From assembly GCF_032362555.1 (NCBI RefSeq), contig NC_083505.1:5447501-5511500 (forward strand): a DNA stretch of 64,000 bases, read 5' to 3'. This DNA is from Amyelois transitella. Lineage: Eukaryota; Arthropoda; Insecta; Lepidoptera; Pyralidae. The notes under the pieces are model-generated. The model made no database searches and was not told where the DNA came from. It was given only the letters and a program-made list of their open reading frames with translations. Both the position numbers and the translations under genes were made by a program. Every line of letters starts with the position of its first letter. Position 1 is the stretch's first letter. Shown here piece after piece: positions 1 to 14,037 of this stretch.

Positions 1-578
1 GTTATCGCATAGTTTATTTCTTTATCGACTAGATATGTAAGCGATAGCTCTAAATAATGCCCCACAAGTATTATTAAAACATGATTATAAGTACTGCAAT
101 AACATTGCATTAAACGAAAGCGCTAATCTAGTGTTACGGCGCTATTGATGTAGCCGTATACCAGGTTTCAAATTATCACCCAATTTGCTGCCATAACAGC
201 GAGCTAACAAATGGCCACACCTACATAGCACGTCTATAAGCGTTTTAATTACTGCGTTAATTTTGTAACGTAACGGATAATACCATTTATCAGCCTTTCG
301 ACATAAGCTTCCTTAAATTTCAAATTACTAGCTGAAGAGCATGGACTGGACAGATAACATAAGAATCCGATGTTTTGCCAATTCAACTTTGTGGTCCACA
401 ATGGAGCTTAATAAATAAGTTTCAACAGCCGCATGATAATTAAACCATGAGGTAAGAAAATGTCTTTCTTAAATTTGAAATTGAAACAGTTTTCTCTACA
501 GGGTCTACGAATTGCACGTGATAACTTTCAAGTAAGTCGTATGCATGTGTGTATTTCAACATTATAAACAAAACTTAC
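1..578. other. RhoGEF intron, no exon recognised
   Basis: This lies 3' of the last visible RhoGEF exon on the minus strand. The rest of the PH domain should be further downstream. I see no convincing splice-bounded PH continuation here. Confidence 0.5.
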
Positions 579-3500
579 CTTTCGAAAAACGACTGTGATG
601 AGTACCAGCTTATCGAAGAGGAAGACCCTCATAAGCTGCCGTCTCCGCCGAGCCATGTCCATAGCGTAGAATTCATTCTGGCGCAACAATCTTCCTTGTT
701 GAAGCAAGTTCAATTCAGGCTGAAAAATATAGCATTATTGGTCAATATTGAGAAATGTCCATACAAACAAACGTATTTCTTCCTCACTTGTTAGATAGTT
801 ATGTCTTCAAGATATTAAAATAGCAGAAAATGTTTCATTTTGTAAACTTTTACTGTGAACAACTATTACGATATGTACCTATATGAAGAAAACTATCCAG
901 CCAAATGAAGTTTTTCCGAAGACCTGAAGTGTGTGCATTTTGACTCTAAGAGGAATATTGTACCTGGCCTACACCTTATCTTTATGCGAGTTAACTTACA
1001 TACATACATACATACATTTGGTCACGTCTATGTCCCTTGCGGGGTAGACAGAGCCAACAGTCCTGAAAATGAATGGCCACGTTCAGCTATTTGGCTTAAC
1101 GATAGAATTGAGATTCAACTAGTGACAGGTTGCCAGCCCATCGCCTAAAAAAGAATCCCAAGTTTATAAGCCTATCCCTTAGTCGCCTTTTACGACATCC
1201 ATGGGAAAGAGATGGAGTGGTCCTATTCTTTTTTGTATTGGTGCCGGGAGCCACACGGCACAACTTACATCACAATCATTATTGTGTATTGAATTTCATA
1301 TAGGAGAAAAATATGCACGGAATCTGGAATCTGTTTGTCAACTAACGAGAATGTATAAAATGAACAATGAGTTGGCAACCACTTCACAAATTATGTCATT
1401 AAAATCCATAAAAATATTCAATTAAAAAATCGTCATAAGAAGTCTACCGACCCCTCGCAGAAAGTGGCATTTTATGTTTGTATATAAAAAAACAAACACT
1501 TCAATTCTGTTCTGAAAGATAAGCGTAATGTGTCCCAGAGGTACATCTCGCCTCGCAGATTAAAAAAAGATCAAAGGCTTTTAAAATTGGGATAATCAAG
1601 CAATCCTAACCCAAAAATCTTTTGGGTCTATCTACCCTTTAAAGATAATAAATACGTTGTATGTGGTATTTAAATGATCTGTTTGTATTTAAATACTTAC
1701 CGGGCAGTCTTTAATATTCTCCAAAGCCATGATCTCATCTATAGCAGTTAAAATGCGCTCAATCATTGCTTTCGCCCTCTTAAGACTTTCAAAGGGAGTC
1801 TCGTCATTATCTGAGGATTCACCATTACTGCCCCCAGTCTCGTCGCTGTCCACACTCAACTTGGATATCCTAGAGTCTGACTCACACCTTTCATTTTCAA
1901 AATTAGTGTAAGTCTTCACTAAGTCCACTAAGAAGAGTTTGTACCTCGGAATCCTTTGAATTGGTTCTAATAAATAACTTGAAAGGTCTAGTCTATCGCT
2001 TATATCTAATTGCCGCCTCTGAAAGTAAAAAAAATAATTTCAAATCGTAAGTTGTGCAAATATTAAAATCTGTAGATCTAACATTTTCGTCATGCTGCCG
2101 GGCAGATAGGTTATATTTGTACGAAATTTTCTTATCTCAAACAGAACAGATATCTTCAAACCTGAAGATAACTTTGTTAGTATATAATCAACTAAGTTGA
2201 TATTGAGTGCACGACATTAAGACAAAAATATTTTATTTAAATACAACATTTTGATAACAGTCTTGTAAGTATTTAACATTTTTAGAACTTCTTTTTTAAT
2301 GACACAAAATTCGAAGTTTCGATTTCTATTAAAAAAAAAATTAATTGTTTACAGAGGCATTTTTTTTAAAGTGATAATTTTTTTGGAAGTTATATATGTA
2401 TATTTGTTATCAATTTTAAATAAGTAGTTATATCTTGTTATCTTTATGTAATTTCTAAGAAAGGTCAATGAGCTGATTAAACAATTATTAATATGTCAGA
2501 CTTGAATTCTCATAAGTTTTATAATCTATTAACAATAACTAAAGTAGTATTATATAGTAGTAGTAAAGTAAGATTATATTTTATATTTTGCACAAGAATA
2601 TATCTTAGTTGTTAAGTTATCTACGGAAACTGTGCCTGATTCTCTCGAGAAAGTACATCGTGCAAAGTAAATATTTATACGAATCATATTGTTCATTAGG
2701 TGAAGTGAAAATAAAATCGACTCTTTACTTCCTTGTGTATCAATAGTGACTGCATGTTTCATTTCCTAATGTCAACTTTATTTTACTGTGTCATCAGTGA
2801 TCATCAAACGCTTATTAGTTATACTTACTAATAAGGTCCAAAGATCATCTTAATCTGTTTAAATATTACAACTATATTGATTTTTAACATTTAACCGATG
2901 CCGAGTGGTTTCCGGCACCCTAGAATAGGACCAGCCCATCTCTTTCTCATGGATATCGTAAAAGGCGACAAAGAGAGACTAATAGACTTGGGCATCAAGC
3001 AACCTATCACTATTTGAATCTCAATTCCATCATTAAGGAATACAGCTTGCGATGAGTCCTTCTAGTCTTTACAAGACTGTTGGCTCTGTCTACCCCGGAA
3101 GGGATACAGACGTGATTATATGAACAAATTAATAAATCAACACTTCATATTATGCTCTATATGCATTAGATTAGCATAAAATAAATTATGCTGTCAACTT
3201 AATTCACATTTCTGCGTAGTTTGCTCCTATCGAATACATCAATTACCTATCATGAGAATCATGTTAAATGGCACTTTCTGATAGCACCCGATCAATATCA
3301 AGTGTCGCTATTGTCGTAATTTCTCGTCAATATTAGTATCAATAACATTTTATCGGCTTTCGCCAGCTTTCATGCAATTTGGGTCGAATGATGTGTGGTC
3401 GAGGATTATTGGAGCAGAATTTCATCCAAGCAAGTAGACTGAGAAGGTTAGAAAGGAAATGGCGTGAGCCGGCACGATAACTTAGTTGTAATAGGAACTT

Positions 3501-6500
3501 GAAATAACTGTCATTATATTACAACAATTGATAATAATCATTACTATAATATCATCAGCAGTAAGTCCGTAACATAGGCGAAACAAAATTGACCAATAAA
3601 GAGGAAACATTAGCACCAACAAGTGCAAGACTGTAATATAAGAAAATATTCAAAAGAACAGAATTGCAATCACTTAATTTTGCAATATGAGCGTGAAGAA
3701 AACATACATTTACTTAACTATAAGATTATTAAAAAACAAAACAAAACAACAATTTAATACTCCAAGAAAAATTCAAACTATATTAAATTTTATAAATATT
3801 CATATGATTAATTACGTAGCAATTCAGACTTTCGTCCTAATTTTGCTATATGATAACGGAATAAAATTTTAAATGTGGTGATATGATACATTTACACTAT
3901 TATACTTCCTAGTGTAACGGTGACGCTACAGTTAGGCGCTTGTTCGAGGCAGCGGCTACTCTACACCGTAAAGTTAAACAAATGAGGAAATTATATACCG
4001 CTGGATAGTGCAGGGTTGTCATATCTTAGAAATGTGATATTTTTAAAGGATTTGTTTCTCACAAAATGTGTTATATTTTAAAATACTTTCCGTTTTAATA
4101 ACACAGTTAATTTTAAATAAATCTTTATATTACTCTTTTATCAATGTTGTTTTTAATTTGATACATATACTTCGCGCGTCCATAAATTTCCATCCCTGGA
4201 ATCAATAAATACGGCAAAATCATATGTAACGTATCTATTTACACAAATCTACCATACAAGTGGTTACCGTAATAACTTTTTAATTTTAGTAACGGCCCTG
4301 GCTGCAGCGCGCCGTGCATGCTTGCGGCCAGCATAACGCTGCAATCAGATGCTTTTTATAACAATTCTCGTCGTCAAGTGTCATACCGCAACATATCACT
4401 GGTTAATCAGCTTATTGAGGGTCAATACCGTAAACAGTTAAACTGGAAACTGGTTCAAGTTGACCTACATTTTCTTGATTTTTATCACTGGCAGGGATTT
4501 TAGTCTAATCCGCTCTTTATTCAATTCAAGCTCATACGAAATTATTCCGCGGGTTATGTTGACAAATAATAATTATTTTTTTTTCGTAATTATTTTGGAA
4601 TGATTTTGTTAAAAAAACTACCGATTAAGATATAATCGCATCACTACTATTTTCTGAATACATTTTATCGCAAAGTCGATTGAAGATTATAATCAGTTTA
4701 TCAATTTGACAAGGAATTTTACTAGGAAAACCGTATTAGTAGGTTAGTAACTAATAAGCTGAAATAGATTCTACATAAGTACTTATTATAAAATTACAAT
4801 TTTTTTATTAAAACAAGATATTTTAGTATTTTTATTTTTAACTTTAATAAAAGCAACATTTGTTGCTTTGTAGCTTACCTGAAAGAAGTCTTTATATTCA
4901 TATACTAGTCTTGTGGCAGTTTTGTTATTCCTAGAGTACATAACATACATATTGAACCTTTGCTCCTGCAACAAAAAAGAAAATTAATTTATTCGATAAA
5001 AAACTTACTATATCTAAACTTATTGGGCAAAATTCAAGGCAAGTGGAAGTGGGAGCGTTGTAACTGGAAGGCCCAGTTGAAGTACCTTTATGTAGTGTAC
5101 GCATGTGGGTGAAGCAAAGAGGATTCAGGGACCGTGGTATTAGATCGATGCATTCTCCCCCTTTCCCTCCAGAAAAGAAGCACGATAATAAGAATGTTGA
5201 ACAAAACCTGTAGATTCTCTGATAAACATTTATCTGTCCTTTGTGATCTATTAATATACAACCTTGAGACTAAGATGTAAATACGCTTTATCGCTGGATT
5301 AGGTATTTAAGTACGTTTTTATTCAATAAATATTTTTAGGAATTATTTTTAAATACAATAAGCCATTGAAAAGTATTGCTACTTTTTCTACAATAAAATT
5401 ATAACAAACACCAATTCTACAAATTCAATTACTTTCACTAAAAGTGATATAAAAAGTGACATTTGGTTGTAGAAAAATGCGTAACAAGATCGTGAATCGT
5501 GCATTGCTAATATGGTACATCAACCCCATCGAATTAGTAACTGATTATCAACCCATAAGTTATTACAAGTTTTTGAATTATTTTGCTATTATTAAAATAA
5601 TAACTATAAATAGCCAGAAGTTATAGATTTCAGTTATCTAATTATTATGGTTAGCTCAAAAATAACGCTCCAACGCGCCGTTACGCATCAGCCCGTAACC
5701 ACTTATTTACAATTCTACGTTTTTCTATAGGTCATTATACCATCCTTTTGTTGAACAATATTCATAAGCGTACTCAAGGGAATCGCTGCTTTTTGGTTCG
5801 CTGTACAAGGAAATGCTTTTTATCGACCAACTTATCAATTTCTAGTTTATCATTTTCAGACACGTTCATTAATATGTAACACCATTAAATTACTATACTT
5901 ATGAAACATTGTACCTATAATTTCAAATTGACTGATAGATTTTACGTGAAGTTGTTATGGGCATCCATCAATATACTTTTTTCCTTGTAGACATTATCTT
6001 CACGGTATCAGTTCCTTATCATTACAGCACACAGAGAGGACATTAGTATATTCTAGTTACTGTTAGATTATTGTTAGCTATATTGATTGATAAATTATCC
6101 CATTATGAAATATAGTTTGTAGGTATACTTTTTGTCACTTCTTCACGGTTAACACATCTACACAGTTGAGAGTACTAAGAGGGACAAATGGTCACTCAGC
6201 ACAGCAAATTATTAGCCCAAACTAAACAAACACTATAACGAAGGCGTAGGCAAAGTTACAAACCAACAAATCTATATCACAAAAAAACTACTTACAAACT
6301 GTCGAAAACACTGGCCCAACTTTCTAAGGTCATTTTCGCAGTCTCTGAGCGCGGGTAGGAACTCTTCCGAGTGAAACCTGTAGATGTCTTCGATGTTGGC
6401 GAAGATAAGAGGTTTCAGGTTGACCAAGGATGGGGGCATGCTGACGTCCAGTTCACCCCGTCCATTCTCCGGCATGTAGTTCACTATTACATGCCGCAGA

Positions 6501-9500
6501 CGATCCACATACACGTTCTCAGTGTGGACCAGCTCGTTTACACGTTCCGTCAGTCTCCTGATGAAGAAATAAAGTTGTTATTTACACCTACAGACATTTG
6601 AATCTCCTTTATGGAATATACAAAGCTTACAATCTTTAGAAAAAAATAACGACTACGCTTTTTTTTCTACAGGGGTGTACTTTTCAAGAAAATGGATATT
6701 TTTATACTAAAATATATTCTGGAAGTCGCAAGTTCATCGTCGAATCAGCTATGCATACGATATTCCTAGGAAAACTCAATTAAGGGCTCAGTAATAAATC
6801 ACAGGAAACGCTCAGGGATTTAGCGGTCGCTAACGTATTCCTATACTCGCGAAGGTGGGTTCTTTATAGATTCTCTGTTACCAAAGTTTTCAATATTCGC
6901 AATTTAAACATATTTTATGATTTATATTATTGGCATGTAAATTGCAATACGTGTAATATATTTTTGATAATATTTATAATTCCTATTAAAAAAAATCGTA
7001 CTTATACCTATCAAACTGCAACCCGAACCTAAATACTTTTAACAATTACAATACAACAAATAAAGGAAAAATTTTGAATTGTGGCGCTAAATTTGAAAGG
7101 TTAATTCTACGCACCTATGAAAAAACCAGCGCTCTAATGAAATTGGTAGGTAAACAATGAACACGAGCCCGAATCATGGAAGCCAAAGAGAACAAATCAG
7201 TCAGCGAGGTGAGAACTCTGGGAAATTCCACCTTCGTAAATCTTATGGAGTCCAGATATACCCCGCGGGAACTCGGCTTTCACTCAACGTCTGTAAATTG
7301 CCTTGCATGTTCGAGAAAACAACAAATCGTTTGTAACACAACGATAAAAATGCGTGCTAAGTACGTATTCTAGTAATTCTTTTTGGGGCATTTGTTTTGT
7401 ACCTAAAATTATCCAAAAACCACAAAACAATATTGTATCACCTTCCTTTCATCACCGCATTTTTGGACCGCGGCTCCGAACGCGTTAATTTAGTACCCTA
7501 TGTTTTACTCCATTTACTATACGTTACAAAATTTTATGAAAAATGATTAAATGGTTTTGATGGTGCTCGTGGGTATAGTTTTGTGGTCAGTTTACAATGA
7601 AATAAATGTTGATCATTCTCTGTATGTATGCAAATCAATTGCGCATACGACAACAATGACGAACTACACAATACAATTGACAATGAAGATTTCGCGCACC
7701 TAATAAAAACATTATTTTTAGTATCGAATACACTGTTACTACATCAATGATTTGGGCATAAACTTTACAATTTCAGGACACGTAATAAAGTCGTTTTAAT
7801 TTTTTTTATGTTTCGACCTGTTCTTATGCGGGTAGTTTTTATTAAAATAGAATTTATTAGATTTACAAACTACCAAAACAGCCTTAATTTACTTAATATT
7901 ATATTCGGTCAGAAGTGAAAATTATGATACGTTTATTATCTTTTGATATTAGAAGAAGTCCTGTTTTCTTCTATTTTATTCTTCCATTAAACATTTTCGC
8001 ATTCATTAAAGCCTTTCTTTAAAAAACTACAACTTTAGACCTAAGTATATAATAAATGGTTATTTATAAGCAGCAATATGGCTACGACAGCTATAACAAT
8101 CATATTATAATTTATTTAAATGAAGTATAAATAATTGTTAACATATGAGGAGAAATGCAGGTATTTTCCTTCACAGTTATTCGCTGCATACACACAACAT
8201 AGTCTAACTTTAGTAACCAAATTACTTTCACTGGCCACTTTCAACTTTACTTTTTTTTATTTTTTTCTGTTTCAATTATCGCCACGCACATTTTAACTTG
8301 GTATTTATTTTGCGATAAAATATAAGCTTTAATTAACGTTATATAAGTTTTGACATTAACAAAACATTTAAGTTCCGCCTCTGCCTGGGCAAAAATCCAG
8401 TAAATTTCCCTTCCCGTGAGAATTCCGGGAAATCCCTTCATAGTGCACTCCTTGACGATAAGGAACTACGTGCCAAACTTCAAATCTCGCCCCAGCGATT
8501 TGGGCTAAACGTTATGTCAGTCAGCCTCCACAGAGCCGGATTCAAGCCTCGATAAAAAGATAAGGAAATCTATATTCTTATGGTCTTCATTTATCTTTAC
8601 TTTAAAATAAAAGAATATTTATTTTTATCATCAGTTAATAACCGAACCAATTATCATTGAACACACATTAGCATTATCACTGAGTCATAAGTTACCGTAA
8701 AATATTTTAATGTCTATAACAATGCTAATATTAAAGCAAATAAACATGGTATTCTGCGTTTAGGCGATAGACTAACTACCTGTCACTATGCCATCATTAA
8801 GTAATTCAGCTGAATGAAGCCTCTCAGTCTGGTTAAGACCGAAAGTCTGGTTGTCTCTCATTACGATTACAGATGTGATCTATACTTATATGTATCTTAA
8901 GTTCGCCCATGGATCTGCCCGCGTTTAACGTGGAAACCTCTTAATTTCAACTACCAGAAGAAATTTTGAGGAAGGAAAATTCTTAGCGCATATTAAGACC
9001 ATTTATGTAACCAACAACTACATGTCAATGGTTGGAAATGTGCGTTGATAATTCAGTTAATCAGTGTCCTATTTTATATATTTAGAAGATTACATCGCAA
9101 TTTGAATGCTGGGCAGCTAAATACAGAGGTAGCCTTGACTACGCCTGCGCTCCTCAAAAATACACACACAGCTATGACATCACACCGTGTGTATTATCAG
9201 GAACGAAAACTATCAATTTATTATAGTGCAGTCTTAAACTCATTTTTGTTTTTCGTCGTAAATAGTTTAGTTATTTAAACATGTAACATATAGTAAAGAT
9301 TCTTGAATTCTACTTGATACACTAAAAAAAATCATTAATATTGTAAAAGTAATTTACATCTTTTCATCATAATTGACGTATCATAACTGTCGTGATAGCC
9401 TCTTCAGAATGTTTAGAAATCCGCCTCTAAGCTTAACCGAGAAAAGCAGGGATAAGTCAAAGAAAAGCTTCAGGCCCCTCTCTTGAGCGATGATCCGTAT

Positions 9501-12500
9501 CATGAAACTACACAAGTATTGTGACAAGTGGAAAGGTATAGTCACTGCCGAACCTTCCAGGAAGGAACTACAATTTTGCATGTACATCGAGATCGTTCTG
9601 GGTACATAATGCTGAGAATTAAGGACACTCTGCTGCTCATTAGAGCGAGACTGTACCTTGCGACTTGCCACAATCCTAGCTCTTTTGGTTTAGCCACCAT
9701 TCCATAATCATCAATTTTAATATATAATACAAAATTGTGACACAAGAACCAATGTAATTTTGCGTTTTAAAGACTAGCCGGCGACGTTGGGCTTGTCTGA
9801 TCGACAGACACAAACATTCCAAATATCACTGATGACGTCACCAAATTAATGGCTCGTACGTCAATACTGCGTCAGCAACAACTTTTTTAATTATCCATAT
9901 CCATAACATACATACATATAATAAAATTGTAACGGACCGAAAGATGTTGGCAAAAACCGAAAAGAGTACCGTTAAAAAAATTATTAAACAAATGACATTT
10001 TCCAGCCGGCGATGACACGGGAAACACCTAGTCAAATTATAAAACACACAATAGTAGCCGTAACTATAGTAGGTATGTACTTAGAAATGGCAAATTGGTA
10101 ATATCAGCCTTGCTTTTACAGTAGAAGGAGATGGGATCAATGGGTAAGTAAATTAATACTAACATTTGGACAATCAACAAGTTTTTCGAGGAATTACCCA
10201 GAACAAGACTAGTAGTCTGTCAAAACTAGATAATCACCTAGTATCAATACGTACGAAGCATACGTATAAATATAATTTATAACACGTAAGAAATAATAAA
10301 TAAAATTTTCTCGTTTGGGAGCCTGCTTCTATCTATAACATGAAATTTTTTAGTTCCTCTTATAACCATGATGTTAGATAGTTTTAACAAAAGGTAGCTT
10401 CAGTAGTACAGCACCACAGTTTCCTTTTTGTTGCTTTCGCTTTTCTACTTACTCAAGATAAACCAAATTATTTGCTATAAAATTTAGATCCATACATACA
10501 ATAGTTTAGTAGTATATTAGTAGTTTAGTATATATTTTAGTAGGCTAGTTTTTAATAATTAACACCGATTTATCCAAATACCATCAGCCAAATCAGTCGG
10601 TTAATCGTCACGTTTCCTGCCCAAATGTAGGGGAGGAAGCGAATCAAGTGATTATAACAGTGTTTACCATACTGTGATGCATTGCAAGTGGTTAATATGC
10701 ATAAACTCAAACATGAATTGAAGCTGTGAAAATTATATTGCTATTCATTTTACCTTCAGATGTTATGTCATCATTGTTTTTACATACATACATACATATG
10801 GTCACGTCTATATCCCTTGGGGGGTAGACAGAGCCATCAGTCTTGAAAAGACTGATAGGCCACGCTCAGCTATTTGGCTTAATGATAAAATTTAGATTCA
10901 AATAGTGACAGGTTGCTAGCCAACGTGTGTGCCGGGAACCACACGGCATTGGTTTGGCATTCTTATTATTTCTAATGTTTTGTGGTGTAGTATGCTTTTT
11001 ATTAATTGTCAACATAGGTACAATGCTCGTACTGTTTATTCCGGGAAATACCCATAAATTTATCAGTTAATTTTTATACGACGTACCACCGTTATAATGT
11101 CCATTTCGGGTGAATCATTTTCTTTTCTTTGTTGAATTGATTCCATATGACAATAACAAACGATTTTTTATAAACATTCTTCGAAAAATATTTAAGTAAG
11201 TATACCAATTTATGACCTCGAATTAAAAAAAAACTGAAGATATGGAAGCATGTTAATTCCCTATTGATCAAAAGATAAATGAACGAATATCAAACCACAG
11301 TTTATAGTCCAACGCCAAAAGTTTGTATCGTTTTGCATATTATTATTTTTGTCAATGCGGTCCATTTAATGTAAGTCACGCTGTTATTGTGTTTTTAAAA
11401 GTAATTTTACTATTCATCCTGAACATTGATTTGAGTATCCCACATCTTACCCCAGTGTATGTTAATCAAAGTCACGATTTTAACCCTTGTTTATTTTTGC
11501 CACGGACAATATACATATATGTATATGTACCTAAACTTGTATTTTAATAACATGGAAGGTCGACAATATCATTGTTCTGTGTATCAACATGGGCAAATGA
11601 GTATATTGTCATCGTTTTTGTTGATATTGGTCATCATGTATCTATGTTTGTATGACGAGTCCGCCTAACACCTGGCAAGCTATCTACAGCCGACTGACTC
11701 TAAAATAGCCGACTGGCGAAACAGGTTCATAATTGATGCAACTATCTGATCCCGATTTCCTCAAAGATTTTCCATTTTTTTCATTCCTTGGAATGTGGTT
11801 AAAAATATTTATTACCATGAAAATAATTTTAAGTGATCCTTATATTTCTCTTCTGCATAAAAAACTAACGATATCATTTGTATCGATCCCGTCGACTCAG
11901 TTAATATTCAGTATCGATTAATGTATTTTAGAATCCCATTTAAGTTATTTAATACATGTAAAGTAGTATTTATTGTGGGCGTACGTCACCAAATGCGCTA
12001 AGCGGCGATAATAACAAACATTTCATAGACGACCTTGCTGCCCACGGCTCCTCCATGTGGCAATCGGTATTAAACAAAATCGCAAAAGAGTTCGTATCTG
12101 TACTACATAACACATCAAAATTGCAGTGTCAATAATTGTCACACTTTCTCTTTCCCTCTTTAATTATATTAAGCCACGAACTAGTGTCAAAATATAAGTG
12201 AAAAGGGATAAGGTTTTAAAAATGACCAGGTAACTCTGCGAAGGTAGTTTTGCGCCAAAATGATAGAAAATGTAAATTAAATATATTGTGAGTACTAATT
12301 ACTACGCGACAAATTACACAAAAAAAGAAAAAGGTTTTATAATTTATAAACAGGTAATTTTCAATTGTATGTACTTAGTATGGTTGACTTTTATGGGGAC
12401 CAAATAGGTAGGTATTTGTAATCACAATATGCAACTGATTAAACAGTAGAAGTTGTAGGGCCACCTGTTCAAGACAAGTAATTATTACCTACTTGCCTCG

Positions 12501-14037
12501 AACTAAATGAATAAACATAAAGGCAAGGCGAAACTTCATACACATAATGTAATGCACGTATCTATCTTGATGTCGCTTATGAACAATAATTTATTCTACT
12601 GAATTATCATGAGATGGATTGTATTGTATCAAGTCATGTTTGGTTATGTTCATTAAGGCAGTTACCTCATTAATTATCATGAAATTATTATTGAAATAAG
12701 TATAAACATGATATTTAAATTGCCTGGTCTACCTATTATGAATACCAAGGTACCTACGTACCACATTTATCATATCTACATTTAGAAGGCAAAGCGATAA
12801 ACCATTATCTTGGCATGACACAAACTACCGCTGATATTGCGAATATTTCGCTCAATATCAGAAAAATCAAGTGATCTCACCTTCGGTACTTCTCCTTTTT
12901 AGATTCCACAGGTATTAGTACCGGTTCTGCAGCTCGAGAAACGCACCATTCATTCACTGCACTCACAGTCAAGAACTCTGTTGAAGGCTCATGACACACT
13001 TCTGATCCAAATTCATCCGATGATATGGTTATACTATCGTATTTTTGGTAGGGTACCATGTCAAATGATGATATTGATTTAATGCTAACATTGTCCAAAA
13101 TATTACTATTATCATCACTTGTTTCACTTGAAGTAACTGATAAATTATCCTGGGCATCGCCATCGTCCTCGTTTATCAATGTATCAGTGGAGTGATCGTT
13201 AGATAGTGTGTCGGCTCTATCCTCGTCCTTATTGAGGATGTACTCCGCACCCCCATCTGATTTGTCACTATCACTACTGTTACTACTGCTGCTACTACCT
13301 CTTCTATCTCCGTCTGGTTCAACATTCTCATTCTTTACATCTTCTTCGTTATCAGACGGCACAGACCGTTTCAGTCGCAATAGTCTTTCTAAATCACTTT
13401 GGCTTACACCGTAAGACCAATGAGTTTCACCGACATGGCCTTGACTGCCAGCTGTTGATTTTCTACGTAAAACCGGTGGCGGTCGCGTGCGCCGTCTTAT
13501 AACAGGCGACGAGTTTGGTGTTGTAAAGGAAAATCGTCTTTCAATATAATCAACCTCAGCTGGTGCAGGTGATTTACTTTCTACCGATGAGGTGTCATTG
13601 AATGTTTCCGGAGGTGGTGGCGCAGGCCGGTGAGGCTGCAAACTACTTCTAGTAGATTTCCTATTTTCAGACACAAAACCGGATGAACTTGAATCATAAC
13701 CATTTTCTGAAATATTTGATAAAAGGGAATTCACTGATACGTTCGAGTTCCTATCTTGAGATCTTGTCACTGGACTTAAATGTTGAAAATACGCTTGTAA
13801 CGGATTGACAACACTTCCAAAGTTCACATCTTTTGTTTTTTCTATAGATTCACTAGACGCGCGAAAATTGTTTATTAGAGATGTTTTCTCGAAGCGCACG
13901 ATCATTTCTCGCACTTTGTTTTTCCTTAGCGTAATGTCATCGTCTTTCCTGAGCACAATTTCTTCATCTTCGGATACGTTTCCGGATGACGATTGAAACT
14001 CATCGTCTGCACGGCCGTTAAGACTCTCTTGTGTCAT
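579..14037 (-). CDS. Dbl-family RhoGEF (DH-PH), 5' part; 3' end outside window
   Basis: Five coding exons are visible: 12881-14037, 6296-6557, 4879-4965, 1701-2018 and 579-719, all with GT-AG sites and matching phases. The start is the ATG at 14037; a TGA lies in frame upstream. Residues 1-386 are low-complexity, with proline-rich stretches near 136-144 (RPAPPPP) and 185-190 (RPPPVLRRKS), possible SH3 ligands and basic phosphosites, and a Ser/Asp/Glu-rich tract near 245-315. The DH domain runs from about 386 to 605: ELVHTENVYVDRLRHVI, then IFANIEDIYRFHSEEFLPAL, then YLLEPIQRIPRYKLFLVDLV. The last exon starts a PH domain (LLQQGRLLRQNEF, VFLFDKLVLIT). DH-PH proteins catalyse GDP/GTP exchange on Rho GTPases at the membrane. 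An acidic, serine-rich insert interrupts the DH domain. The subfamily is unsure; a puratrophin/PLEKHG-like or GEFmeso-like type is possible. Confidence 0.88.
994..1262 (-). repeat. SINE-like repeat family I, copy 1
   Basis: Minus-oriented copy in a RhoGEF intron. On the plus strand it starts with the tail (TACA)n, continues with GGTCACGTCTATGTCCC and GGGGTAGACAGAGCC, and ends at the head GCCGGGAGCCACACGGCA. It is nearly full length (about 270 bp). Confidence 0.85.
2019..4878 (-). other. RhoGEF intron 3
   Basis: About 2.9 kb of AT-rich intron between the exons ending at 4879 and starting at 2018. Apart from the family I repeat at 2897-3122 I see no coding or RNA feature. Confidence 0.7.
2897..3122 (+). 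repeat. SINE-like repeat family I, copy 2
   Basis: Plus-oriented, nearly full-length copy in a RhoGEF intron. The head is GCCGAGTGGTTTCCGGCACC, followed by CTCTTTCTCATGGATATCG and the tail GGATACAGACGTGATTATATG. Confidence 0.8.
8755..8895 (+). repeat. SINE-like repeat family I, degraded copy 3
   Basis: A worn, plus-oriented 3' half: TTTAGGCGATAGACTAAC, CCTGTCACTATG, CATCATTAAG, CAGCTGAATG and ACAGATGTGATC can be aligned to the family consensus. Confidence 0.6.
10781..10948 (-). repeat. SINE-like repeat family I, copy 4 (internal deletion)
   Basis: Minus-oriented copy with a (TACA)n tail, GGTCACGTCTATATCCC, and the head GCCGGGAACCACACGGCA. The block between the CCTGTCAC motif and the head (about 80 bp) is missing. 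Confidence 0.85.

Larger units (their letters stand above)
6558..12880 (-). other. RhoGEF intron 1 (6.3 kb)
   Basis: Long first coding intron between the N-terminal exon (donor AAG|GTGAGA at 12881) and the DH exon (acceptor CATCAG| before 6557). Exon phases join as AG+G, so no extra exon is needed. It holds two copies of repeat family I. The open frames inside it have no family resemblance or splice support. Confidence 0.6.

Noticed and set aside
5040-5180. Possible LINE reverse-transcriptase tail (KWKW-like reading)
   Set aside because: A faint similarity, also to 18020-18118 and 9500-9560, but too worn to assign to a family.
7176-7373. 65-residue open frame with higher GC content
   Set aside because: Checked on both strands for a RhoGEF exon; a possible acceptor on the minus strand leads to a stop within 16 codons.
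9381-9745. Overlapping minus open frames near 9.4-9.7 kb
   Set aside because: No family resemblance; they lie in a RhoGEF intron whose flanking exons already join in phase.
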